64,000 nucleotides of DNA from Halotia wernerae (GTDB lineage Bacteria; Cyanobacteriota; Cyanobacteriia; Cyanobacteriales; Nostocaceae), in contig JAYGHB010000011.1 in NCBI GenBank assembly GCA_034931985.1, positions 1 to 64,000 on the forward strand. The letters are read 5' to 3'. This document shows positions 1 through 7,940 of the stretch, piece after piece. Numbering within the stretch: the stretch's first letter is position 1; the number at the start of each line of letters is the position of its first letter. The notes below the pieces were generated by a model, which was given only the letters and a program-made list of their open reading frames with translations, was not told the origin of the DNA and ran no database searches. A program made the position numbers and the translations under genes.

Positions 1-50
1 GTAGCGTCTCCTAAAGGAGAAGGGCTGTAGGGAGAAGACCGCACTTCTCT

Positions 51-82
51 CCTGTTCCCTGTTCCCTGTTCCCTATTCCCTG
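51..82. repeat. Heptamer tandem repeat (CCTGTTC unit)
   Basis: Four to five head-to-tail copies of a CCTGTTC/CCTATTC heptamer just downstream of the P450 gene. Short tandemly repeated heptamers of this kind are common in Nostoc and Anabaena intergenic DNA. No function can be read from it. Confidence 0.8.
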
Positions 83-84
83 CT

Positions 85-1455
85 TTAGATAGTGCTTGTC
101 TCTAAAGTACGAGACTTCGCCTCATGCTGACTTTTCACAACCATCTGGATGGGACGCGCTGGGGCTGTTACTAAACCACGGCGTTTAGGTGGCACATCTC
201 GATGATCAACTAGCGCCAATTCTTGACTCGCCAGAATTTTTGCGAGTACAACTTTCATTTCAAACTGGGCAAATGCCATACCAATACAGCGCCTGACACC
301 ACCCCCAAAGGGCAAATATTCGTAAGGAGAAAATTGACGTTCTAAAAAGCGTTCTGGTTTAAACTGTTGATGTTCTGGATATAAATCTTCTCTTTGGTGG
401 GTTAAATATATGGAACCCATGACAACTGTATTTGGTTCTAGTTCATAACCGCAAAGAGATACGGGTGTTCTGACTACCCGTGGAAAAGTCAGCATAGCCA
501 CTGGGTAAATTCGCAAAGTCTCACAGTAAACAGCATTGAGATAGGGTGCTTTAAAAACACTGTTGGAGTCTGGGTTATCACCTAAACTATCTAGCTCTTG
601 CACCAGCTTTTCGCGCACTGAGGGGGATTTATGAATCCAGTACAATGCCCAAGTCAAAGCAGTCGCTGTGGTTTCGTGACCTGCTAATAACAAAGTCATT
701 AATTCATCGCGCAACTCTGCATCTGTCATTGGCTGATTTGCTTCATCACGGGCTGCCATGAGTAAGCTGAGAATATCTGTACGGGATGGGTCTGGTTGAT
801 CTCGACGTTCCTGAATTTCTTCATTTAGCAATTGGTGAACTCGTTGTCGGCGACGCAGAAATTTACCCCAGGAACTTTTTGGGCCAAAATCTTTTTGCAG
901 GGCAGGAAAAAAAAGTTGAATAACCCTAAAAGGAGAGGTTTCATTGAGCATGGCAGCTAAAAGTTCCTCTAATTCTTGCGCCCTTGGCCCTTCATATAGT
1001 CCAAACACAGCTTGCATGATTACGCGCATGGTAATAAGCTGCATAGCAGAGCGTACACAAAAAGGTTTTCCTATTTGCCACTGGGAAATTACTTGCTCTG
1101 TGACATCGTTAATTACCTGTCCATAGGTTCGCATTCGATCACCGTGAAGCGGAGGCATCAATAACTGTCTTTGCCGCCGATGTACCTCACCACTGACCGT
1201 AATTAGAGAATTTTTCCCTAGCATAGGTTCAAAAGCAGTGTTGCGATCGCTGGGGGCTGTAAACTCTTTAGTATCGCTAGTCAACATTTGCTGGAGTGCT
1301 TGGGGATTGCTAACGAACACTACAGGCCCATTCAATTGGATGGTGAAGATGTCGCCATAACGCTGGGCACAAGCTTTCATAAAAGACATAGGGCTGAAGA
1401 CCCACTGAAGCATTTGTACTAACGCTGGGTACTGGGGGCCATTTGGTAGTTTCAT
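85..1455 (-). CDS. Cytochrome P450 (CYP110-like)
   Basis: A 456-residue haem-thiolate monooxygenase. The I-helix oxygen-binding motif AGHETT is at about 258-263, the K-helix ExxR motif (ETLR) at 312-315, and the haem loop FGGGVRRCIG at 383-392 with Cys390 as axial ligand. There is no signal peptide or N-terminal anchor, so it should be a soluble bacterial P450 that needs ferredoxin or flavodoxin as electron donor. The N-terminus (MKLPNGPQ, then RYGDIF) resembles the cyanobacterial CYP110 family, whose members oxidise fatty acids or terpenes; the substrate here is unknown. It is divergent from the phosphoketolase-like gene across about 200 bp. It is full length for the family. P450 is certain; the subfamily is from memory. 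Confidence 0.95.
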   Translation of the reverse strand: MKLPNGPQYPALVQMLQWVFSPMSFMKACAQRYGDIFTIQLNGPVVFVSNPQALQQMLTSDTKEFTAPSDRNTAFEPMLGKNSLITVSGEVHRRQRQLLMPPLHGDRMRTYGQVINDVTEQVISQWQIGKPFCVRSAMQLITMRVIMQAVFGLYEGPRAQELEELLAAMLNETSPFRVIQLFFPALQKDFGPKSSWGKFLRRRQRVHQLLNEEIQERRDQPDPSRTDILSLLMAARDEANQPMTDAELRDELMTLLLAGHETTATALTWALYWIHKSPSVREKLVQELDSLGDNPDSNSVFKAPYLNAVYCETLRIYPVAMLTFPRVVRTPVSLCGYELEPNTVVMGSIYLTHQREDLYPEHQQFKPERFLERQFSPYEYLPFGGGVRRCIGMAFAQFEMKVVLAKILASQELALVDHRDVPPKRRGLVTAPARPIQMVVKSQHEAKSRTLETSTI

Positions 1456-1653
1456 AAACTTTAATTTGCTGAATTAACTCTTTTTTGCCAGCGAAACTCA
1501 GATAAAAAAATTAAATTTCCTTTAACTTCTATTAAAGCTACTTATGCTGACGTTGCAAAAAAGCAATAAACCGTTACAACCCGAAAGATGTAAAATTTTT
1601 GTTAAATTCAACAAGCATCTACAGTTTTTCGTCGTCCTTACAAGGTACTCAGC

Positions 1654-3867
1654 ATGACAGCAATGACTTCAAAAGCATCTTCAGCGCTTCCTAATTTTTG
1701 TCAAGGCATTCAATATTTTGGTGAAGAGCTACCAGATTTTACAACTTACGGCGCAAAACCTGCTATTGAGTCGGGCAAAGTAGCGATCGCAGATGCCGCA
1801 GACCCTACTGCTGTGTATCAAACTTTGCTTGCTGCCGATGCTTTGCGTTACCTGACATTACAAGTCACTGCTAGTAAAGCCTCTGGGCATCCAGGCGGAT
1901 TTGCTAGCCAAGCGGAAGCCTATGCAGCTCTTGTTATGTTGGGACATAAGAACATTATTACCGAAGTTGGACACCACGCCCCCGGCTTTTATAGTGCCAT
2001 GTTCCTCGATCGCTCCTTAGAGGATATGGGAATTTTAACAGTTCAACAATTGCGCGATCGCTTCCGCGAAAAGCACGGTCTTTTAGGACATCTTTCTGGT
2101 TACATACCTGGTATTCTTGCACCTGCGGGGCCACTGGGACAAGGACAACACTTTGCAATGGCAGCTGCACTGCTACACAAAGATAAGTTATTCCCCTTCA
2201 CCGTTGGCGATGGTGGATTGGGTGAACCATATATTGTTAGTGCAATGGCACACTTTCATACCGCTTATCCCGAAGCGACCAACTTTTTGCCTGTGCTGGT
2301 GTGGAATGGTTTTAGCCAAGAACATCACAGCATGGTTTCTTTAAAAACTAATCAACAGATGCAGGCATATTGGCAAGGTAACGGTTTTGCGGAAGTTATA
2401 TTAGTGGATGCCAAAGACTTTGATGACCAAAACCAGCCAGGAGATTATGTTGATAGTACCGCCTTTTCTTTTAAGCAGCGGCTAGCCTTCACCAAAGCTG
2501 TACTTATTGGCATAGATAAAGCAGCTCATTCTGCCCTTAACGGCAAACTTACTGTCTTCATAATCAAACAACTCAAAGGTGCAGGAGTCCACGCGCGGGG
2601 TTCCAAATCTCACAACCTCTATCCTAAAGATACTTTGGATGCTCCCCACATCATCAGTGCTTTGCAAGGACGGGCTTTATCATTAGAAGCTTGGCAATTA
2701 GTAAGGACAAATGCAGAACGTGCTGGTGGTGGCCCGGCGGCGAAAACTGTGGTTACAGAATTTGAATTACCATTACCAGACTTAGGCGAATTGCCTTTAG
2801 AAGAATATGCCGTAGGTGGTGATCCCAAAGTTTCTACAACAGCGATGGGAAGATTAGTAGGAATTGTAGGTAAAAAAGATAGTAACTTCTTAGTTACCAA
2901 CGCCGACGGTAACGAAGCATCGGGAATTGCCAACATCAACCAAGCACTCAAAGTTATTCACCCTACAATTGACGACTTATATAACCAAGATCCCAGCGGA
3001 CAAGTTTACGAACCATTGAGTGAAGATGCTTGTGCAGGTTTAGCCGCGGGTTTGGCACTAATGGGTGCAAGAACTCTCTGGTGTTCTTACGAATCTTTTG
3101 CCGTTAACGGTTTACCAATTTGGCAAACTGTGGTTCAAGCAATGGCAGAATTACGCCGTCAGACTCCCTCAACAATTACTTTATTCACCGCTGGGGCATT
3201 AGAGCAAGGGCGCAACGGTTGGACTCACCAACGTCCAGAAATTGAAGCTTATTTTGCTTCATTAATGAGAAATGGCAATGTCTTTCCATTATTTCCCGCC
3301 GATGCTAACAGTATTCAAGTTTGTTATGATTGGGCGCTGACAACTAAAAATAAGGGAATTGTGATTACTGCAAGTAAGTCACCTTTACCAATTCGTACTA
3401 CCTTAGAACAAACTCGTGCAGGGTTGCATGATGGTGCAGTTTTATTGCAAGAAGTTGCTGGAGATCAGCAAGTTGTATTTGCAGTGATTGGCGATATGAC
3501 ATTAATGCCAGTATTTGAAGCGGCTGCTTTTTTAGAAACTGAAGGTATTGGTGTCAAGATAGTTTCTATTATCAATCCCCGCCGTTTATATCGTCCTGAT
3601 GATACTGCATGGGATACTTGTTCTGAAGCTGATGGCAATTTTATGGATGATGCCAAATTTGCAGAATTATTTGATGGTAATGCGTTAATTGGTGTGACTG
3701 GTGGTGCTGCGGCGATGCTGGAACCAATTATGTTAAGGAGTAACTGCAAGCGGGATACCTTCGCTTGGAAGCGTGGAGAAACTACAGCCAGTGCTGGCGA
3801 ATTGATGGCTTTTAATGGATTGACTGCGGAAGCGTTGACGAAACGTGCGATCGAGTTAGTACATTAA
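1654..3867 (+). CDS. Phosphoketolase/transketolase-family ThDP enzyme
   Basis: 737 residues. The N-terminal half carries a transketolase-type thiamine diphosphate site: GHPGG at about 78-82, GPLGQG at 159-164, and the GDG...N cofactor motif starting at 185 and ending at Asn218. The C-terminal half (the SNFLVTNADG region, GWTHQRPEIEAYF, then FPADANS) resembles the pyrimidine-binding and C-terminal domains of phosphoketolases. It should cleave or transfer ketol units from sugar phosphates in the cytosol. It is shorter than typical Xfp phosphoketolases (about 800 residues) and lacks their classic N-terminal signatures, so phosphoketolase versus transketolase activity is open. The ATG at 1654 is preceded by AAGGT; a second ATG lies three codons in. 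Confidence 0.85.
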   Translation: MTAMTSKASSALPNFCQGIQYFGEELPDFTTYGAKPAIESGKVAIADAADPTAVYQTLLAADALRYLTLQVTASKASGHPGGFASQAEAYAALVMLGHKNIITEVGHHAPGFYSAMFLDRSLEDMGILTVQQLRDRFREKHGLLGHLSGYIPGILAPAGPLGQGQHFAMAAALLHKDKLFPFTVGDGGLGEPYIVSAMAHFHTAYPEATNFLPVLVWNGFSQEHHSMVSLKTNQQMQAYWQGNGFAEVILVDAKDFDDQNQPGDYVDSTAFSFKQRLAFTKAVLIGIDKAAHSALNGKLTVFIIKQLKGAGVHARGSKSHNLYPKDTLDAPHIISALQGRALSLEAWQLVRTNAERAGGGPAAKTVVTEFELPLPDLGELPLEEYAVGGDPKVSTTAMGRLVGIVGKKDSNFLVTNADGNEASGIANINQALKVIHPTIDDLYNQDPSGQVYEPLSEDACAGLAAGLALMGARTLWCSYESFAVNGLPIWQTVVQAMAELRRQTPSTITLFTAGALEQGRNGWTHQRPEIEAYFASLMRNGNVFPLFPADANSIQVCYDWALTTKNKGIVITASKSPLPIRTTLEQTRAGLHDGAVLLQEVAGDQQVVFAVIGDMTLMPVFEAAAFLETEGIGVKIVSIINPRRLYRPDDTAWDTCSEADGNFMDDAKFAELFDGNALIGVTGGAAAMLEPIMLRSNCKRDTFAWKRGETTASAGELMAFNGLTAEALTKRAIELVH

Positions 3868-3874
3868 GGATTTT

Positions 3875-3930
3875 TAAACCGCAGATAAACGCGGATAAAT
3901 TTGCATTTATCTGCGTTTATCTGCGGTTTA
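3875..3930. terminator. Long hairpin after the phosphoketolase-like gene
   Basis: Inverted repeat with 26-bp arms (3875-3900 and 3905-3930), one mismatch and a 4-base loop, starting 8 bp after the stop codon. The arms contain the GCAGATAAACGC-type sequence common in Nostoc spacers. It could end or stabilise the upstream mRNA. There is no long T-run, so it may be a mobile palindromic repeat rather than an intrinsic terminator. Confidence 0.6.
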
Positions 3931-3981
3931 AATTCTAATCTAGAATAACCTACTGTATTGAAAAACAGCAGGTTAAGTTTT

Positions 3982-4185
3982 ATGCTTAATGAAGCAACTC
4001 AAAAGCTGATAGATGAACTTACAAAAAAAATAGCAGCCAGTACAGAATCTATATCTTCGTCATTTGGTGAAATCTTAGTATTATTAATCGATAAATTACA
4101 ACTATCTCAAGATGTTGCAGACTCTCCGACTTTTCTCAGTTTCCGTGTTAGTTGGAATACCAATAAACCTAAAATCCCACAGTGA
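3982..4185 (+). CDS. Small hypothetical protein, tail-to-tail overlap
   Basis: 67 codons from an ATG; a TTG eight codons upstream is an alternative start. The first 45 residues (begins MLNEATQKLIDELTKKI) look like a natural amphipathic helical protein. The last 26 residues overlap the 3' end of the opposite-strand ABC permease by 79 bp and are low complexity. It may be a genuine small gene that lost its own stop and reads into the neighbour, or chance. No family recognised. Confidence 0.3.
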   Translation: MLNEATQKLIDELTKKIAASTESISSSFGEILVLLIDKLQLSQDVADSPTFLSFRVSWNTNKPKIPQ

Positions 4186-5801
4186 CCAAGAATTGCTAAA
4201 AAAGGAGCCATTGTTGATGTATAGTAACTTGAAGGAAACAAAGCGACAAGTGGCGCAGCTATCGAAAACAGCCACAGAAAAGAATTATTTCCAATATTAG
4301 AAAATAACGTACCTAAAATTACTAATGGTAATACAATTACAGTGCCGACTCCACCAGTAGCCCAAAATAGCCGATGCTGATTTTTCATTAACAATAGTAG
4401 TTGAGCTATGACTGCGTAGATTACGGCTAAACTACCACAGAAGAAGAGAGATACGAAAGCATTGACTTTATCATCCGTGTTGAACCCAGAAATTAAGATA
4501 AACACACTTAAACAAATAATAGCAATCATGGCATTAATCGCGATCGCCAAAGTTCCCGGACTTTTTTCACCCCAAATTAAATCCCTGATTAACTTGCTGT
4601 GATACCATGATTTGTGTTGAGATATGTGTCTATAACGCGTCCAATCTTGTAGTGATTGGCGGTTAGGATTGAGTGCAGCAATTAGATATAAAAATAGCCA
4701 TAAGTTTAAGAAAATTAAGCACGACAAGTTTTCAAATAGCGGATGTGAGCTATAAGAATTACTTACACCTAATTTTTGCCAATTCGCACATCCTAAAGTA
4801 ATAATTGCAAAACAAGTAGTTAATAAATAGCTTTGCTTTTTGCTCAACATAGTAGCATTAGGGTCACGAAAGCAACGCTGCAAAGATTGCCAAATAAAGT
4901 ATACTCCTATGAAGTAAACCACAATACCAAAACAAACTGTAATTAAAAAAACAGATCCAAGTGGTATACTAAACCAATGAAAGTTGGTAAAATTTGGGTT
5001 ATCTGATGGAAATATAGAACTAACATCAGGATGGGGAATCAAGTAATAGGGATTTATCAACCTCAATACAACAAATGGAGTATCTGCTGCTACGTCAGGG
5101 ACTATTGCTTGCTTAGTGAACATGAGAAAGCCTAAAACTGCGCCACTTCCCAACCAAGCTTGAAAATTGCCCAACCAAGAACCAACTAAACCAAATAACA
5201 ATGCCCCACTATAGTAAAAAAGACTAGCAGCGATCGCGATCGCATAGAAACTCAAAAGCATCGTTAAGGGAATATGAGCAACTAACCCTAACCACAAATG
5301 TAAAGGGGCTGCTAACAATACCGCAGCATACAACAGTATGGGAACACCTAACATTTTGCCCCATAAAATACTGTGGGGTGATTGGGGACTAAGGCGAATA
5401 AAATTGAGTGTATCATACCGTTCTTCATTAGCTAAATCGCTGATTAGTAGATAGGTTCCAGCAATTAAAAGCGTAAAAAAGCCAATGATACTCAGTAATG
5501 TAAATGCATCTAAAGACCACAATTGCCAGTTGATAATAACGTTGCCAAATTCATCACCAATACATTCTTTAGAATTATATATAATCTTTCCTATGCAGTA
5601 TTTGTGGGAGGAATTATATAAAAGGATATCTTTGGTTGGTAGCTGGTTTTGAAAATACATGAATACCACAAATTGACCCAGCAATGAGATAGCAGTTGCT
5701 AATATGAGATTGCGGGTTTTTAGTCGCCCTTTAAGTTCCCGCAACAGTTGAGGGTTCCAATCTCCTAGTAGATTCATCCAATTAGACTTCATAGTTATCA
5801 C
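4107..5801 (-). CDS. ABC transporter permease (ABC-2 type)
   Basis: 564 residues, very hydrophobic, with about a dozen predicted membrane segments in two blocks separated by polar loops. The cytosolic N-terminus begins with the cyanobacterial permease signature DWNPQLLRELKGRLK at about 12-26, followed at once by the first helix. It should form the membrane channel for the ATPase encoded upstream at 6013-6963. Substrate unknown. Start is ATG at 5801 or the ATG three codons later. A truncated copy of the same N-terminus lies between it and the ATPase gene. Its 3' end overlaps a doubtful small ORF on the other strand. Confidence 0.85.
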   Translation of the reverse strand: MITMKSNWMNLLGDWNPQLLRELKGRLKTRNLILATAISLLGQFVVFMYFQNQLPTKDILLYNSSHKYCIGKIIYNSKECIGDEFGNVIINWQLWSLDAFTLLSIIGFFTLLIAGTYLLISDLANEERYDTLNFIRLSPQSPHSILWGKMLGVPILLYAAVLLAAPLHLWLGLVAHIPLTMLLSFYAIAIAASLFYYSGALLFGLVGSWLGNFQAWLGSGAVLGFLMFTKQAIVPDVAADTPFVVLRLINPYYLIPHPDVSSIFPSDNPNFTNFHWFSIPLGSVFLITVCFGIVVYFIGVYFIWQSLQRCFRDPNATMLSKKQSYLLTTCFAIITLGCANWQKLGVSNSYSSHPLFENLSCLIFLNLWLFLYLIAALNPNRQSLQDWTRYRHISQHKSWYHSKLIRDLIWGEKSPGTLAIAINAMIAIICLSVFILISGFNTDDKVNAFVSLFFCGSLAVIYAVIAQLLLLMKNQHRLFWATGGVGTVIVLPLVILGTLFSNIGNNSFLWLFSIAAPLVALFPSSYYTSTMAPFLAILGHCGILGLLVFQLTRKLRKVGESATS

Positions 5802-5846
5802 TCTCTAAAATTAGTATTTATGGATAGGAATTAACCTGACTGAACC

Positions 5847-5969
5847 CTACAAATTGGCAATTGTGAAACACAGATATACTAGGACATGAAAAACCTTAAG
5901 GCGACCTTTGAGTTCCCGCAATAGTTGCGGGTTCCAGTCGCAAATTTTGTCTATGAAATTGACCATCAT
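5847..5969 (-). pseudogene. Truncated duplicate of the ABC permease N-terminus
   Basis: Forty codons from tandem ATGs to a TAG. After a divergent start (MMVNFIDKIC) it has the 15-residue stretch DWNPQLLRELKGRLK found identically in the intact permease downstream, then diverges at about residue 26 into an unrelated tail and stops. A GGAGA sequence sits about 11 bp upstream, so it may still be translated. Most simply it is what remains after deletion or recombination removed most of a second permease gene. Confidence 0.75.
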
Positions 5970-6012
5970 AGAAAAAAATCTCCAAAAAGGGGAAGTAAAA
6001 ATTAGTGACTTA

Positions 6013-6963
6013 TTAAGATGCTTGTTTGTGTCCTAAATTCAAGAAAATAGTTTCTAGATCTTCTTGGATGCAGTGAAAATATGTTATGGAAATACCAGAT
6101 GTAATTAGCGATCGCAATAATTCCGCACTATCTTCTTCTTTACCAGAAAAATTTACCCTCACACTATTTTTTGTGGGTATTATCTCCCACTCTTCCACCA
6201 AAGGATGACGTTTCAGTTCACTTAAAAGCGTTTCTAGGTTTCCTAAAGTTGATAACAAAATTTGCTGCCTAGAAAGACGCTGGTAAAGTTGTTTGAGGGA
6301 AGCACTTTCTACCAAGAAACCAAGTTCCATAATGCCTACGGAAGTACAAAGTTCCGCTAAGTCGCTGAGGACATGGGAGGAAATCAAGATTGTCATCCCA
6401 GCTTCTTGCAATGCCTTAATGATTTCACGAAACTGCATCCTGGCGATGGGGTCAAGTCCTGAGACTGGCTCATCTAGCAGTAGTAAAATCGGTTCGTGGA
6501 TAATGGTTCGCGCTAAACTCAAGCGCTGCTTCATCCCCCTCGATAAAGTAGAAATTAAACTATGACGTTTATTATCAAGTTGTATGAGTTCTAAAACCTC
6601 ATGCAAACGTTGAGTGCGGCGTGGTTCTCGCAAGCGATACAGACGCGCAAAGTAATCTAGGTAGTCCCAGACTGTCAAATCCTCATACAGGGGATAGTCG
6701 TCGGGTAAGTAGCCCAGGCGACGCTTGAGAGTAAGGTTACTTTTGTCACGACGCAAGCGATCGCCATTAATATAAATCTCACCCGTAGTTGGCTCCTCAG
6801 CTGCTGCTAACATTCGGATGAGAGTTGTTTTACCCGCGCCATTTGGCCCAATCAATCCGTATACTTCACCTACCTGGATTTCTAAATCAACATCATTAAC
6901 GGCTACGTGCCGTTCAAATTGCTTCGTTAGTCCACGGGTCGAAATTGCTAATTCTTTTACCAT
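6013..6963 (-). CDS. ABC transporter ATP-binding protein
   Basis: 316 residues. Walker A GPNGAGKTT at about 39-47, ABC signature LSRGMKQRL at about 143-151, Walker B ILLLLDEP followed by the D-loop SGLDP. The roughly 90-residue C-terminal extension (YQRLSRQQILL onward) is typical of drug/Na+/polysaccharide-type exporters of the CcmA/NatA group. It is first in a minus-strand cluster with a truncated permease and an intact permease, and should power export through the latter. Substrate not deducible. Confidence 0.93.
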   Translation of the reverse strand: MVKELAISTRGLTKQFERHVAVNDVDLEIQVGEVYGLIGPNGAGKTTLIRMLAAAEEPTTGEIYINGDRLRRDKSNLTLKRRLGYLPDDYPLYEDLTVWDYLDYFARLYRLREPRRTQRLHEVLELIQLDNKRHSLISTLSRGMKQRLSLARTIIHEPILLLLDEPVSGLDPIARMQFREIIKALQEAGMTILISSHVLSDLAELCTSVGIMELGFLVESASLKQLYQRLSRQQILLSTLGNLETLLSELKRHPLVEEWEIIPTKNSVRVNFSGKEEDSAELLRSLITSGISITYFHCIQEDLETIFLNLGHKQAS

Positions 6964-7089
6964 CGCTGCTAGAGTGCGGCTTGTGATTAACAGTTAACCT
7001 AACTTCTTTCTACAGCTTTTGTCAGTCTCGTTTCGGTAATTGAAACTGAATTTAGTTCAAATTTATAACCTGCAAAAAGCCACAGCGCG

Positions 7090-7204
7090 CACTAGTAACT
7101 CTGCGCGGAAGTCAAAAGTCAAAAGTCAAAAGTCAAAAGACTTGTATTATCGACTTTTTTACCATTTTTAATGGTCTGTTTATTTACGCCGTGCTGTACT
7201 AGTG
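7090..7204 (-). mobile_element. Mini-element, CTAGTAC family, copy A
   Basis: 115 bp bounded by inverted CACTAGTA / TACTAGTG ends. In reverse orientation it starts with TAGTACAGCACGGCG, TAAATA and ACCAT like the copies at 14821 and 34539. It contains four tandem GTCAAAA heptamers at 7111-7138. It has no coding capacity, so it resembles a non-autonomous MITE-like repeat. The transposase family is not identifiable. Confidence 0.7.
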
Positions 7205-7323
7205 TAAAAAACTACAAAGGTATGGAGTTTTTGGACAGGGGGAAGAAGTTGCCTATGCCCAATGCCCAATACCCACGAAGGGACAGAGTTTTTCGCCGAC
7301 TTTTACAAAGTTAGTTAGAGGGA

Positions 7324-7365
7324 CGAAAAAGCACTTGAGGTTTTGCTCACTCAAGTGCTTTTTCG
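7324..7365. terminator. Bidirectional hairpin terminator
   Basis: Perfect 16-bp arms (7324-7339 and 7350-7365) around a 10-base loop. The base of the stem is CGAAAAA/TTTTTCG, giving a T-run on both strands. It is a strong intrinsic terminator in form, but no annotated gene ends next to it, which leaves room for an unannotated small transcript. Confidence 0.7.
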
Positions 7366-7822
7366 CATAACTCTATACCAAATCACTGGCTTGATGTAAC
7401 ATTTTAAATCTGCAATACACTTCTAATGAAAAGTATTACAAAAATCACTTGTAACAAACATGAGGTGAGATGGTACCACTCCTTGCATTATTAACAATAT
7501 CTCTTTTAGGACAAAACTGAACATTTAATGCATGAAAGTTTATTCTGGAGTTGATCCCTCTTTTGTTACGCGCAGCGTCTCGTAGAGAGCGTCACCCGGA
7601 GGGACTTTGTTTGTGTAGTAGCGAATTATACTCGCCCAAAACTTTTCAAACATCCTCTTACAAAGTTTGCCGGAGGTAACATCCCCACGTCAACTTTGCG
7701 CTTTTTTGCCTACATGAGAAATCTAGCACGGCGTTCCCCAGTTGCGTCAATTCTCCCAGCCCGGTTTTTTGTTGATGATCACTTGACTTTCAAGACAGTC
7801 GCTACAATTCGAGTTTGAAAAC

Positions 7823-7845
7823 ACGCCCTAGGCGTTTTGTTTTTC
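7823..7845 (+). terminator. Short hairpin with T-run upstream of the SLH gene
   Basis: ACGCC-CTA-GGCGT stem-loop followed by TTTGTTTTT, about 95 bp before the SLH gene start. It fits a small intrinsic terminator for a leader or small RNA; the short stem makes it uncertain. Confidence 0.45.
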
Positions 7846-7940
7846 TATTTGCCCCTACCTGTGTGCTACTTTACAAAAGTCTGCTACAAGTACTGTTATT
7901 TATGACTGTCGTAATTTAAACAATTGCATCCCCACAACCA

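Larger units (their letters stand above)
6964..7940. other. 977-bp spacer of repeats and hairpins, no gene
   Basis: No convincing protein gene on either strand. It holds, in order, a CTAGTAC-family mini-element (7090-7204), a strong bidirectional hairpin (7324-7365), a mosaic of REP-like repeats (about 7567-7615, including the reverse complement of CTCTACGAGACGCTGCGC), and a short GC hairpin with T-run at 7823-7845 just upstream of the SLH gene. A small RNA ending at either hairpin is possible, but I recognise no known RNA family. Confidence 0.6.

Noticed and set aside
7111..7138. GTCAAAA tandem repeats considered as a CRISPR-like array
   Set aside because: Unit is 7 bp without spacers; it is a simple heptamer tract inside a MITE-like element.
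7651..7800. Possible tRNA or structural RNA
   Set aside because: I looked for a T-loop plus acceptor stem and found no cloverleaf that closes; a covariance scan would be needed.
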